DNA of 53,499 nucleotides from the NCBI GenBank assembly GCA_003248805.1, contig QFQY01000032.1:1-53499 (forward strand). The letters are read 5' to 3'. Both the position numbers and the translations under genes were made by a program. The DNA is from Chelatococcus sp. (GTDB taxonomy: Bacteria; Pseudomonadota; Alphaproteobacteria; Rhizobiales; Beijerinckiaceae). Positions 1 through 8,556 of this stretch are shown here, in pieces (position 1 is the stretch's first letter; every line of letters begins with the position of its first letter). The notes beneath the pieces were generated by a model, which saw nothing but the letters and a program-made list of their open reading frames with translations, was not told the origin of the DNA and searched no databases.

Positions 1-74
1 GCGTAGCGCAGCCCGGTTAGCGCACTTGTCTGGGGGACAAGGGGTCGGAGGTTCGAATCCTCTCGCTCCGACCA
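1..74 (+). tRNA. tRNA-Pro (GGG), 5' end cut by the window
   Basis: The sequence folds as a tRNA lacking its first four bases. The anticodon stem CTTGT/ACAAG encloses the loop CTGGGGG, giving anticodon GGG (proline). The T arm carries GGTTCGAATCC, the 3' acceptor strand is CGCTCCG and CCA is encoded. The missing 5' bases would be CGGA to pair with the acceptor strand. Confidence 0.93.
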
Positions 75-273
75 TAAAACCTCTTCATCGCAGATGATTT
101 GCAGCCACAGGCGGCCAGCCGTGGCGAGAGCGGCCACGCCCGTTCGCAGCCACCCGGCGCAGAAGGTCCCGCCAAGTCCCGGCAGATGTTCGCGGCCCGT
201 CCGAATCGACGTTTCCCCGATCCTGCCCCGATTGCCGCCCATGGCCCGGACGGCAGGACCGCACGCAGAGATC

Positions 274-1437
274 CTAGACCGCAGTCTCGCAGCGTCTCAG
301 GTCGGACAGGCTGCCCGCCCCCAGCATGCCCATGGTCGTCCTGAGCTCTGCGGCGAGGATATCGAGCACGCGCCTGGCCCCGGCGGCACCGCCCAGCGCC
401 ACGCCGTAGAGCGGCGCGCGGCCCACCATGACGCCGTTCGCGCCCAGCGCGAGGAAGCGCGCGATGTCGGCACCCCGGCGCACGCCGCTGTCGGCGAGAA
501 GCTCCATCCGGCCCGCGACCGCCTCGGCGATGGCCGGCAGCACGTCGGTCGGCCCGGGCGCGCAGTCGAGATTCCGGGCGCCGTGATTGGAGACGACGAT
601 CGCGTCGACGCCACGGGACAGCGCGGTCGACGCATCGTCGACGCGCAGGACGCCCTTGAGGATGAGCTTTCCGCGCCAGTGCCGGCGCAGCAGGTCGACA
701 TCGTCCCAGGTCACGTCCGTCGCCAGGCTCAGCTCGTCGGAGAGCGAGGCGCGCCCGAGCGCGGTCCGGAACTCCTCGGGATAATGCGCATAGGTCGGCA
801 CACCACCCGCAGCCAGCGCGCGCAGCATGACGGAGGCCGCCCAGCGCGGATGCAGAGCGACGTCCAGCCCCGCCCGCCAGGAGGCCTTCAGCGGAATGCC
901 GAAGCCGTTGCGCGTGTTGTACTCGCGATTGGGTCCGACCGCCGTGTCGACGGTCAGGACCAGCGTCTCCGCCCCGGCCGCCCAGGCCCGGTCGAGCAGA
1001 GCGAGCATGCGCTGGCGGTTCTTCCAGACATAGAGCTGGAACCAGAGCTCCGCGCCGGACTCCGCCGCGATGCGCTCGATCGCGGTGATCGACTGCGTCG
1101 AGACGCAGAAGGGAATGCCGGACGCGGCGGCCGCCTTGGCGATGGCGATCTCGCCATCGTACCAGACGAGCCCGGCGACCGCCGTCGGCGCGACGACCAG
1201 CGGCAGCGGGCGCTCGCGCCCCAGGATGGTGGCCGCCGTCGAACGCTGCGACACGTCGACCAGCACGGCGGGCGACAGCTTGATCGCGTCGAGCCTGCGC
1301 CGGTTCTCGGCGATCGAGATCTCGTCCTCGCTGCCGCGGTCGACATACTCGAAGAGCCCGCGCGGCAGCCGCCGCCGCGCCGCGCGGCGGGCGTCCGCGA
1401 CATTGAGGATATGGGCGAAGGCGTTCCGGTCGCTCAT
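274..1437 (-). CDS. FMN-dependent 2-hydroxyacid dehydrogenase (LldD / glycolate oxidase family)
   Basis: This 387-residue protein belongs to the FMN-dependent alpha-hydroxyacid oxidising family, which converts L-2-hydroxyacids such as lactate, glycolate or mandelate to 2-oxo acids. The N-terminal FEYVDRGSEDE motif, the VVAPTA strand, STQS, WFQLYV and VDTAVGPNREYNTRNGF segments follow the family TIM barrel in order. The catalytic histidine is visible as His285 in SNHGARNLD. Most relatives have SNHGGRQLD here, so two flanking residues differ and the substrate cannot be assigned. Its start overlaps the stop of the upstream ketimine reductase gene by ATGA, so it is the last gene of the leftward operon. 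The substrate is inferred only from context: an amino or hydroxy acid taken up by the ABC importer of the same operon. Confidence 0.85.
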   Translation of the reverse strand: MSDRNAFAHILNVADARRAARRRLPRGLFEYVDRGSEDEISIAENRRRLDAIKLSPAVLVDVSQRSTAATILGRERPLPLVVAPTAVAGLVWYDGEIAIAKAAAASGIPFCVSTQSITAIERIAAESGAELWFQLYVWKNRQRMLALLDRAWAAGAETLVLTVDTAVGPNREYNTRNGFGIPLKASWRAGLDVALHPRWAASVMLRALAAGGVPTYAHYPEEFRTALGRASLSDELSLATDVTWDDVDLLRRHWRGKLILKGVLRVDDASTALSRGVDAIVVSNHGARNLDCAPGPTDVLPAIAEAVAGRMELLADSGVRRGADIARFLALGANGVMVGRAPLYGVALGGAAGARRVLDILAAELRTTMGMLGAGSLSDLRRCETAV

Positions 1438-2402
1438 CGGGGCAGCCTCGTGCCGATGCGACGCTCCCGCGCGCGGGTCACGACGAGATGGGCCAGCGCC
1501 AGATCGGCGAGCGCGAAGCCGCGGAAGCAGAAGAAGGACCGGCCCTCGCCCGCCGTCGGGTGGCGGTCCTTCGCGAGCCCGACGAGATCATGGCCGAAGG
1601 ATACGGTCGTCACCGGGTTGCCGTCGGTGTCGTAAGGGGCCTTCGACTGGGCGAGACTGTCGGTCGCCAGCACGTCGAAGGCGGGCAGCGCCTCCGGCAG
1701 CCAGCTGCGGCCGATGTCGACGGCCGACGCGAAGGCGACGGGCTTCATCAGCCGCGCGTCGAGAAAGGGCTCGAGGCCCGGCGCGCCCGGCACCATCGAG
1801 ATGACGATGTCGCTCTCCGCCAGCAGCGTCGCGGCGTCGGAGGCGACCTCGGCAGCGAGGCCCCGCATGGACGCCGCCCGTATCAGGCGCTCGGCCGAGG
1901 AGCGGCTGCGGCTCAGCGCCAGCGCGCGCGTCAGTCCGGGATAGAGATCGAGGAAGGCGGCGAGATGCGCATGGGCCTGCAGGCCGCAGCCGACGAAGCC
2001 GATGGTCTTCGGCGCCGGCGGCGCCAGGCGGGACGCGGCGGCGGCGGAGAGCGCGGCCGTGCGCAGGAGGGTGATCTCGTCGCCGTCGAGCACGGCCTGC
2101 GGCGCGCCCGTCGCGTAGTCGCTGACGCAGATCAGGGCATTGATTCCAGGCACCGGGCTGTCCGGCCCGGCGGGGGCCATCGAAACCCATTTCAGCGTGG
2201 CGACGGCCTGTGCCGAGGAGGCCGCGACCATCGCCTGGAAGCCATGGCCGGGCCCGAGGCCGAGCGCGCTCTTCGGAAGGCTCCGGTTCAGCCCGGCGGC
2301 GTGATCGCGGAAGGCCTGCAGCACGGCCTCGCGCACCTCCGAAGGGGCGATGGCGAGCCCCTGGACATCGCTGCGCGAGAGATAGAGGAGAGACTGGTTC
2401 AT
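1434..2402 (-). CDS. Ornithine cyclodeaminase / ketimine reductase family protein
   Basis: The 322-residue product is of the ornithine cyclodeaminase/mu-crystallin family. A central Rossmann segment carries the dinucleotide motif GFVGCGLQA, followed by a typical SRSRSSAERL strand-helix and the SDIVISMVPG segment. Family members either cyclise ornithine to proline or reduce cyclic imines (1-pyrroline-2-carboxylate, 1-piperideine-2-carboxylate) to L-proline or L-pipecolate with NAD(P)H. Here it sits directly after a DadA-type FAD enzyme that makes imino acids, so the ketimine-reductase role is the better inference. The ATG at 2402 was chosen because it overlaps the upstream stop as ATGA. A much longer reading frame extends upstream but lies inside the FAD oxidase gene and is not coding. 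Confidence 0.82.
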   Translation of the reverse strand: MNQSLLYLSRSDVQGLAIAPSEVREAVLQAFRDHAAGLNRSLPKSALGLGPGHGFQAMVAASSAQAVATLKWVSMAPAGPDSPVPGINALICVSDYATGAPQAVLDGDEITLLRTAALSAAAASRLAPPAPKTIGFVGCGLQAHAHLAAFLDLYPGLTRALALSRSRSSAERLIRAASMRGLAAEVASDAATLLAESDIVISMVPGAPGLEPFLDARLMKPVAFASAVDIGRSWLPEALPAFDVLATDSLAQSKAPYDTDGNPVTTVSFGHDLVGLAKDRHPTAGEGRSFFCFRGFALADLALAHLVVTRARERRIGTRLPR

Positions 2403-3676
2403 CGGGCAAACCGTGTCGCGGAGAACGGCGAGGGATCGAAAGGCGGCACATCGCCGGCCACCAGCGCGGCCACGAGACGGCCGGAGGCCGGCGCCTGCGT
2501 CAGCCCGGTATGCGCATGGCCGAAACAATGCACGATGTCGGGGGTCGCGGAAGCCGGGCCGATGCAAGGCAGGCCGTCCGGCGTCGAGGGACGATGCCCG
2601 AGCCAGCGGTCCACCGGCTTCGCATCGAAGCGCGCCGCGCGACCGGGAAACATCTTTCGCGCATAGCCGAGCAGGATCTCGGCCCTGCGCCAATCGGGCG
2701 GCGCCGAGACGTCGGCGAGTTCGACCTGTCCGGCCAGCCTCAGCCCCTGCGGGGTCGAGACCACGCCCATCTGACCGTCGGACGGCATCAGCCCGGTGGC
2801 GATGTCCAGCCCCGGATCGGGGATCACCACATGATAGCCGCGCTCGGAGATCAGCGGCACCGCGTCGCCGGCCGCACACGCCAGCAGCGCAGAGCCGATG
2901 CCGGCCGCGATGACCGCGCGATCGCAGGCGACCGGCCCCCCATCGGTGCGGACGGCGCGCAGCCTGCCCGCCGCGATATCGAAGCCGGTCGCGCGCGCGA
3001 TCACACGCCGAGCGCCGCGCGCGACGAGCAGCCGCGCCAGCGCGCCGCAGTAAGCGCCCGGGTCCGTGATCTGGCCCGCATCGTCCAGCCGCGCGCCGAA
3101 GCCATATTCGGTCGAAAGCTCCGGCTGCAGCCGGCGCAATTCCCCGGCCTCGATCTCGCTGAAGCGGACGCCGAAATCGCGCCGCATGTCCCAGACGCGG
3201 CGCTCGGCCAGGAACTCGTCACGACCGCGATAGACATACATCAGCCCGTCGCGCCGGATCAGCCCGGGCACGCCGGCCTCCCGCGCATAGGCGAGATGTT
3301 CGTCGACGGTGTCCTTGCAGAGCAGGTAGCGGCCGCGGGCGCAGGCGCCGACCAGCGCCCAGTTCCGCCCGGCCGCGACGAAGCGCAGGAGCCAGCCGGC
3401 GAGCCTCGGCAGGTCACGCCAGCGGATCACGAAGGGGCCGGTCGGATCGAGCAGGAAGCCCGGAACCCTGCGCCAGAGGCCCGGCAGGGAAATCGGCAGG
3501 ATCGCGGCTGGATTGATCCAGGTTCCGTTGCCGTAGGAAGCCGCCTGTCGTCCGCCCGGCTCGTCGGGCTCCACGATTACGACGCGGTGCCCCGCGCGCT
3601 GGACCTCCAGAGCCGCGCAGAGACCGACGATGCCCGCGCCTATGACGGCGACGGTCAGAGGAGCTTCGCGCGTCAT
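2399..3676 (-). CDS. FAD-dependent amino acid dehydrogenase/oxidase (DadA-like)
   Basis: The 425-residue protein starts with a Rossmann FAD-binding motif (VIGAGIVGLCAA, residues about 10-22) followed by a VVIVEPDEPGGRQAASYGN segment typical of DadA, the D-amino acid dehydrogenase. The C-terminal half contains WLGHRPSTPDGLPCIGP and FGHAHTGLTQAP, the second FAD-contacting region of the DAO superfamily. Such enzymes oxidise D-amino acids (or D-proline and D-hydroxyproline) to imino/2-oxo acids and pass electrons to the membrane quinone pool. It lies 14 bp after the ABC ATPase gene and overlaps the ketimine reductase gene by 4 bp, so import and oxidation are co-transcribed. The substrate is not determined by sequence. 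Confidence 0.83.
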   Translation of the reverse strand: MTREAPLTVAVIGAGIVGLCAALEVQRAGHRVVIVEPDEPGGRQAASYGNGTWINPAAILPISLPGLWRRVPGFLLDPTGPFVIRWRDLPRLAGWLLRFVAAGRNWALVGACARGRYLLCKDTVDEHLAYAREAGVPGLIRRDGLMYVYRGRDEFLAERRVWDMRRDFGVRFSEIEAGELRRLQPELSTEYGFGARLDDAGQITDPGAYCGALARLLVARGARRVIARATGFDIAAGRLRAVRTDGGPVACDRAVIAAGIGSALLACAAGDAVPLISERGYHVVIPDPGLDIATGLMPSDGQMGVVSTPQGLRLAGQVELADVSAPPDWRRAEILLGYARKMFPGRAARFDAKPVDRWLGHRPSTPDGLPCIGPASATPDIVHCFGHAHTGLTQAPASGRLVAALVAGDVPPFDPSPFSATRFAR

Positions 3677-3690
3677 CGGTTCCGGTCTGT

Positions 3691-4452
3691 TCAGCCGCGC
3701 GTGTGGAAATGGCTCAGGAAGGCGCGGGTGGCTTCCTGCGTCGGGTTCTCGATGACGTCGCGGGCCGGCCCCTCTTCCACGATCACGCCGTCGCGCATGA
3801 AGACGACGCGGTCGGCGACCTCGCGGGCGAAGCCCATCTCGTGGGTGACGATGATCATCGTCATGCCTTCCGCCGCGAGATTGCGCATCACGCCCAGCAC
3901 CTCGCCGACGAGCTCGGGGTCCAGCGCCGAGGTCGCCTCGTCGAACAGCATGACCTCCGGCTCCATGGCGAGCGCGCGCGCGATGGCGACGCGCTGCTTC
4001 TGGCCGCCGGAGAGCTTGTTCGGGAAGACATCGACCTTGTCGCTGAGACCGACCTTGGCGAGCAGCCGCCGGGCGAGTTCGGCCGCCTCCGCCTTCGGCG
4101 TGTTCTTCACCGAGACCGGGCCCTCCATGACGTTCTGCAGAACCGTCATGTGCGGGAACAGGTTGAAGTGCTGGAACACCATGCCGGTGTTGGAGCGGAA
4201 GCGCGCCTGATCGCGCACGCCAGGCAGTTTCGAGCCCGCGCCGAAGGCGAAGCTGCTCTCCCCGATCCGGATCGTCCCGCCCTCCGGGATGACGAGCAGG
4301 TTGAGGCAACGCAGCAGCGTCGACTTGCCCGATCCCGACGGACCGATGAGCGCGACGACCGCACCCGGTTCGACCTTGAGATTGATGTCGCGCAGCACGG
4401 TCAGGGAACCGAAGCTCTTGCGCAGACCTTTGACCTCGATCTTGTGGTTCAT
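3691..4452 (-). CDS. Polar amino acid ABC transporter, ATP-binding protein
   Basis: This is a 253-residue ATPase of the PAAT type (GlnQ/HisP/ArtP). It shows Walker A GPSGSGKST, a Q-loop in MVFQHFNLF, the signature LSGGQKQR, Walker B VMLFDEATSALDPE and the switch histidine in VTHEMGF. It would energise import by the adjacent permease and periplasmic binding protein. The spacing is tight on both sides, 10 bp from the permease stop and 14 bp to the FAD oxidase start, indicating one transcript. The length is normal for the family. Confidence 0.93.
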   Translation of the reverse strand: MNHKIEVKGLRKSFGSLTVLRDINLKVEPGAVVALIGPSGSGKSTLLRCLNLLVIPEGGTIRIGESSFAFGAGSKLPGVRDQARFRSNTGMVFQHFNLFPHMTVLQNVMEGPVSVKNTPKAEAAELARRLLAKVGLSDKVDVFPNKLSGGQKQRVAIARALAMEPEVMLFDEATSALDPELVGEVLGVMRNLAAEGMTMIIVTHEMGFAREVADRVVFMRDGVIVEEGPARDVIENPTQEATRAFLSHFHTRG

Positions 4453-4462
4453 CGACGCGGCC

Positions 4463-5128
4463 TCAGTTGCTCTGCGCCAGCCGCTTCTCGGCCAGCTTGA
4501 CGATCGCGGTCATCGGCAGGAGCACGATCACGTAGATCGCGGCGACCACCGTGTAGACCTCGAGCGCGCGGTAGGTGTCCATCGCCGCGGCCTGCCCCTG
4601 GTAGAGCAGGTCCGGCACGGCGAGGACCGACACCAGCGAGGTGTTCTTGAACTGGATGATCGACTGGTTCATCAGCGGCGGGATCATCCGCTTGACCGCC
4701 TGCGGCAGCACGATGCGGTGCATCACCTTGGCCGGCGTCATGCCGAGCGCCAGCCCCGCCTCCGACTGGCCCGGCTCGATGGAGACGATGCCGCCCCGGA
4801 TGACCTCCGCGTAGAAGGAGCCGCCATAGAGCGTCAGCGTCAGGATCGAGGCGGTGATCGCGTCGATCTTGATGCCAGTCAGGATCGGCAGCGCGTAGTA
4901 GAACCACAGCAGCAGCACGAGCAGCGGCGTCAGCCGGAACATCTCGATATAGGCCCAGGAGAGCCAGCGCAGCGTCGGCGAGCGCGAGAGCTGGGCGATG
5001 CCGGCGACCAGCCCCACGACGAGGCCGAGCACGACGACCGCGATCGTGAGCCCGATCGTCACGCCGGTTCCCTGCAGGAAGATCCAGCGATAGCTCCAGA
5101 CGACGTCGAAGTTCCAATGATAGGCCAT
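4463..5128 (-). CDS. Polar amino acid ABC transporter, permease
   Basis: A 221-residue inner-membrane protein of the HisM/GlnP family with several hydrophobic segments, the first near residues 20-42. The cytoplasmic EAA loop is visible as EAGLALGMTPAKVMHRIVLP (about residues 135-155), which contacts the ATPase. Only one permease gene is present in the operon. PAAT systems use either a homodimer or two related permeases, so a homodimeric pore is inferred. The gene is separated from the binding-protein gene upstream by a perfect 10-bp hairpin. Confidence 0.92.
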   Translation of the reverse strand: MAYHWNFDVVWSYRWIFLQGTGVTIGLTIAVVVLGLVVGLVAGIAQLSRSPTLRWLSWAYIEMFRLTPLLVLLLWFYYALPILTGIKIDAITASILTLTLYGGSFYAEVIRGGIVSIEPGQSEAGLALGMTPAKVMHRIVLPQAVKRMIPPLMNQSIIQFKNTSLVSVLAVPDLLYQGQAAAMDTYRALEVYTVVAAIYVIVLLPMTAIVKLAEKRLAQSN

Positions 5129-5200
5129 GCCTGCCCCTGCTACGACGCAAGACTCCGGCCTGGCCGGCCGGAGGGGATTGCGAAATTGAAAAGCCGTCCT

Positions 5201-5230
5201 GCTCCCCGCGCCGCATGGACCGCGGGGAGC
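5201..5230 (-). terminator. Intercistronic hairpin between binding-protein and permease genes
   Basis: A perfect inverted repeat, GCTCCCCGCG and CGCGGGGAGC, separated by 10 nt. It lies just downstream of the periplasmic binding protein stop. On the transcribed strand it is followed by a short T run (GGCTTTTC). Such stem-loops often stabilise binding-protein mRNA or partially terminate, giving more binding protein than membrane components. The role is inferred. Confidence 0.6.
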
Positions 5231-5240
5231 GTCGTGACGA

Positions 5241-6095
5241 TCAGAGAGTGATTCCGGCCGGGATGTCTTCCGGCTTCACGCCGACCTGTTCCAGGCTCTC
5301 CACCACGGCGCTGCGGACGAGGCCCAGCCCGCGAGCGTAGCCGATCCACGTATTGACGAAGAAGAGCCAGGTCTTGTCGGTCTCGCGGCGGACGGCGGCG
5401 TTGGAGGTCGAGCCGAAGAAGGGCTGCGGCACGACGACCTTGCCGAGGCCCGGATCCGCCTTCACGGCGCGCACGCCGCCCATCCAGAAGATGGTCTGCG
5501 CGTCGACGCGGCCGCTGCGCAGCGCGAGCATCGCCTCGTTGATCGTCTTGAAGCGCGTGATCTGCGCCTTGGGGCAGAGCAGCGTCGCGATCTGGTCATG
5601 CGCCGAGCCGACGTCGACCGAGATCTTGATCTCCGGCTTGTTCATGTCGGCCCAGCTCTTGGGCTCGAAGCCAGGCTTGGCGATCACCACCAGGGCGCTG
5701 TCATAGGCCGGGTTCGAGAAGTCGACCGCCATCGCCCGCTTCGGCGTGGGGTTGAGCCCGAACATGATGTCGATCTTGTCGGCCTGGAGATCCAGGACCG
5801 CGTTGCCCCATGTCGTCTCGACGAGCTCGAGCTCGACGTCCATGTCCTTGGCCAGGGCCGCGCCGATCGTATAGAAATGACCGCCCCACTTGCCCGTGGC
5901 CGGGTCCTTCATGAACCAGGGCGCGCTCGAGGTGACGGCTCCGAGGCGCAGCTTCTTGTTCGCGACCACGCGGTCGAAGGTGTTCTGTCCCGCCGCCTGC
6001 GCCTTGGCGCCGCTGGAGGCGAGCGAGAGCGCGGTTGCCGCCATGGCACCGGCGCCGATCAGGCCCGCGAGATCCCTGCGTGTCGTCATGTTCAT
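5241..6095 (-). CDS. Periplasmic amino acid-binding protein of the ABC importer
   Basis: The 284-residue product is a type-3 family solute-binding protein (SBP_bac_3). The N-terminus MNMTTRRDLAGLIGAG carries a twin-arginine pair before a hydrophobic stretch ending near AKAQA (residue 34), so export may use Tat rather than Sec. The mature part has the usual order: KKLRLGAV near the start, GDLQADKIDIMFGL-like lobe crossover, and NTWIGYARGLG near the end. The ATG at 6095 is preceded by GGAGGAGA at good spacing, which decides it over an upstream in-frame start at 6215 that has no such site. It binds the operon's substrate, probably a polar amino or imino acid. Confidence 0.9.
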   Translation of the reverse strand: MNMTTRRDLAGLIGAGAMAATALSLASSGAKAQAAGQNTFDRVVANKKLRLGAVTSSAPWFMKDPATGKWGGHFYTIGAALAKDMDVELELVETTWGNAVLDLQADKIDIMFGLNPTPKRAMAVDFSNPAYDSALVVIAKPGFEPKSWADMNKPEIKISVDVGSAHDQIATLLCPKAQITRFKTINEAMLALRSGRVDAQTIFWMGGVRAVKADPGLGKVVVPQPFFGSTSNAAVRRETDKTWLFFVNTWIGYARGLGLVRSAVVESLEQVGVKPEDIPAGITL

Positions 6096-6211
6096 TCTCC
6101 TCCGGCTAAAGGTCCGTTGTGGTCGATGAGGCAGGCGCCCGCTCTTTGCGGCGGGCCTCCGTTCCTGCGCCCCCTCACCGAAGGCGTCAGCGGATTTTCG
6201 TGCGGCGCGCC

Positions 6212-7639
6212 TCAAGCCGGTCTGGCTTGAAGCAGGGCACCGGGATTCATCAGGTTCTGCGGGTCGAACAGCGCCTTGACGCGCAGCATCAGCTCGTAGC
6301 GGAGCGGATCGGCCAGACGCTCCAGTTCCTCGGTCAACTTGCGGCCGACACCGTGCTCGGCGCTGAAGGTTCCGCCGAAACGGGCGGCGACGTCGTGGAT
6401 CGCGCGCTCGACCTCGAGAGCGGCGGCGTGCTGATCGTCGAGCGCGTTCCAGTAGTCGCGCTGGAACATCAGGATGTAGTGCACGTTGCCGTCGCCCAGA
6501 TGGCAGACGACCTGCGTGCTGGCCTGCGGGAAGCGCGCGGCGGCGACCTCGTCGGCGGCGGCGATGAAGGCGGGGGCGTCCGAGGTGCGCACGGCGACGT
6601 CGTGCACGATGCCGATGCCCTCCTCCTTGTTGGCTTCCGAGACCGAATGGCGGATGTGCCAGAACTCGGCCGCCTGCTGCTCGGAGGCCGCGATCGCCGC
6701 GTCCTCGATCTCCCCCCTTTCGAGGAAGGCACCGAGCACCTCCTCCAGGATGTCGCGGAGCGCCGTCGTGGCGTCCTCGCTGCCGAGCTCGATCAGGACG
6801 GACCAGGCCGGGATGTCCGCGAAGGGGAAGCGCGCGCGCTGGGCATGGCGCCGGACCAGCTCGAACTGCGAGGCGGAGACGAGTTCATAAGCCTGGATAT
6901 AGGAGCCGGCGCGGCCCTGAAGCGCGGCCAGCAGATCGACGGCGGCGGCGGGTCCGGTGACCGACACCCAGGCATGGGCCGTGTTCGGGGTCAGGGGATG
7001 GAGCTTCAGTGCCGCGCCGGTGATGATGCCGAGCGTGCCCTCCCCGCCGATGAAGAGATGGCGCAGCATGTAGCCGGTGTTGTCCTTGCGCAGGGCGGCG
7101 AGGTCATGCAGCACGCGCCCGTCCGCCAGCACGACCTCCAGGCCGGCGACGAGATCGCGCATCGGCCCGTAGCGGACGACGCCCGTGCCGCCGGCATTGG
7201 TCGAGATCAGCCCGCCGATCTGGGCGCTGCCCTCGCTGCCGAGATAGAGCGGGAACTGCCGGCCGGCCTCGGCCGCGGCGCCGTGGAGATCGGCCAGCAC
7301 CACGCCGGCATCGACCGTCGCGATGCCGCCCGCGCGGTCGATGGCACGGATGCGGTTCATGCGGCGGAGCGAGAGCACGATTCCCGGCTTGTCCGCGGTG
7401 CCGTTCTCCGGGACTGCGCCGTAGCAAAGCCCGGTGTTGCCGCCGATGGGGAAGACCGGCTGCCGCTCGGCCGCGCAGAGGGCGACGACCTGCGAGACTT
7501 CCTGCGTCGTCGCCGGCTGGACGACGCAGAGGGCCCTGCCCCGGCGCCAGCGACGCCAGTCGGTGATCCAGGGCTCCATCTCCGACGCATCGGTGACGAG
7601 CCCCTTGTCGCCGACGATTTCGCGCAACCTCTCCAGCAC
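6212..7639 (-). CDS. FAD-linked 2-hydroxyacid dehydrogenase (GlcD / D-lactate or D-2-hydroxyglutarate dehydrogenase type)
   Basis: A 475-residue flavoprotein of the vanillyl-alcohol-oxidase fold. The PP-loop FAD domain shows FPIGGNTGLCYGA, LGSEGSAQIGGLISTNAGG and FIGGEGTLGIITGA. The C-terminal cap has HLGDGNVHY (metal/substrate-binding histidines), SAEHGVGRKL and the closing FDPQNLMNPG. These are hallmarks of enzymes oxidising D-2-hydroxyacids to 2-oxo acids. The gene lies 17 bp after the DapA-family gene and 116 bp before the binding-protein gene. Together with the FMN enzyme at the operon's far end it would let the cell oxidise both D- and L-hydroxyacid stereoisomers, an inference from family chemistry. 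Confidence 0.88.
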   Translation of the reverse strand: MLERLREIVGDKGLVTDASEMEPWITDWRRWRRGRALCVVQPATTQEVSQVVALCAAERQPVFPIGGNTGLCYGAVPENGTADKPGIVLSLRRMNRIRAIDRAGGIATVDAGVVLADLHGAAAEAGRQFPLYLGSEGSAQIGGLISTNAGGTGVVRYGPMRDLVAGLEVVLADGRVLHDLAALRKDNTGYMLRHLFIGGEGTLGIITGAALKLHPLTPNTAHAWVSVTGPAAAVDLLAALQGRAGSYIQAYELVSASQFELVRRHAQRARFPFADIPAWSVLIELGSEDATTALRDILEEVLGAFLERGEIEDAAIAASEQQAAEFWHIRHSVSEANKEEGIGIVHDVAVRTSDAPAFIAAADEVAAARFPQASTQVVCHLGDGNVHYILMFQRDYWNALDDQHAAALEVERAIHDVAARFGGTFSAEHGVGRKLTEELERLADPLRYELMLRVKALFDPQNLMNPGALLQARPA

Positions 7640-7656
7640 GGCGGCGTCCTTCCGGC

Positions 7657-8556
7657 TCAGGCGAGGTTGACGGCTTTCGCCTGCTGGATAGCCGTTTTCA
7701 AGCCGGCAAGGGTGGCGGAACTCGGCCCCTGCAGCGGCAGGCGCACGGGCCCGACCGGCATGCCGGCCAGCGCCATGTATTCCTTCAGCGGGCCGGGATT
7801 GGTCTCGACATAGATCGCGTCCACCACCGGGTCGATCTTGTCCTGCAGCTTCAGCGCTTCTTTCAGCTTGCCGGCACGAGCCAGCTCGAAGATCTCGAGC
7901 CAGATCTTCGGATAGATCGTCGCAGAGGCGAGAACGCCGCCCACCGCGCCCAGCGCGACATGGGTCGCGAAGAGCGGCTCCTCGCCGGAGAGAACGGCGA
8001 TCTTGTCGCCGGCATATTTCACGGTCCGGATGAAGTCGGGCATGTCGTAGGACGAGTACTTCATGCCGATGATCGAGCCGTCCTCGGCCATCGCCTGCAC
8101 GGTGTCGGCGAGCGCGGACACCGTCGTCCGGCGCGGAATCTGGTAGAGCATCACCGGCAGGTCGAGAGCATCGCGGTAACGCCGGAAATAGGCGCGCATG
8201 CCGTCCTGGGAGCCCGGCGCGTAATAGGGCGTCACGGTCATCACCGCCGCGGCGCCGGCGGCGGCGAAATCGCGCCCCGCCTCCAGCGCATCCTCGAACC
8301 CCGTCGAGAGAACACCCGGAATGACCGGCTTGCCGTCTGCCGCCTCGACGCAGGCCGCGACGATGTCACGCCGCTCGGCACGCGAGAACGCCGGATACTC
8401 GCCCGTACCGCCGATCGGGACGATGCCCGAGGCGCCAGCATCGAGCTGGAAACGCACGAGGGCCTTGAGCCCCTCGATATCGACCGCGCCATCCGCCGTG
8501 AGCGGCGTGACGATCGCGGTGTACAGGCCGCTCAGCTTGTCGTGTGTGAGTGTCAT
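7657..8556 (-). CDS. DapA / N-acetylneuraminate lyase family protein
   Basis: A 299-residue class I aldolase-fold protein. It has the PIGGTGEYPAFS loop (where DapA has TTGE), the tyrosine in TVTPYYAP and LYQIPRR, and the Schiff-base lysine in IIGMKYSS. The family includes dihydrodipicolinate synthase, 5-dehydro-4-deoxyglucarate dehydratase and 4-hydroxy-1-pyrroline-2-carboxylate deaminase of hydroxyproline catabolism. Placement at the head of an amino-acid catabolic operon makes a degradative role likelier than lysine synthesis. The ATG at 8556 has GGGGA upstream at a suitable distance. Another ATG at 8565 is too close to that site. The divergent XRE-cupin gene is the probable regulator. Confidence 0.82.
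   Translation of the reverse strand: MTLTHDKLSGLYTAIVTPLTADGAVDIEGLKALVRFQLDAGASGIVPIGGTGEYPAFSRAERRDIVAACVEAADGKPVIPGVLSTGFEDALEAGRDFAAAGAAAVMTVTPYYAPGSQDGMRAYFRRYRDALDLPVMLYQIPRRTTVSALADTVQAMAEDGSIIGMKYSSYDMPDFIRTVKYAGDKIAVLSGEEPLFATHVALGAVGGVLASATIYPKIWLEIFELARAGKLKEALKLQDKIDPVVDAIYVETNPGPLKEYMALAGMPVGPVRLPLQGPSSATLAGLKTAIQQAKAVNLA

Noticed and set aside
94..2666. Long plus-strand frames opposite the FMN and ketimine enzymes.
   Set aside because: Arg/Ala/Gly-rich translations without motifs on the strand opposite well-supported genes.
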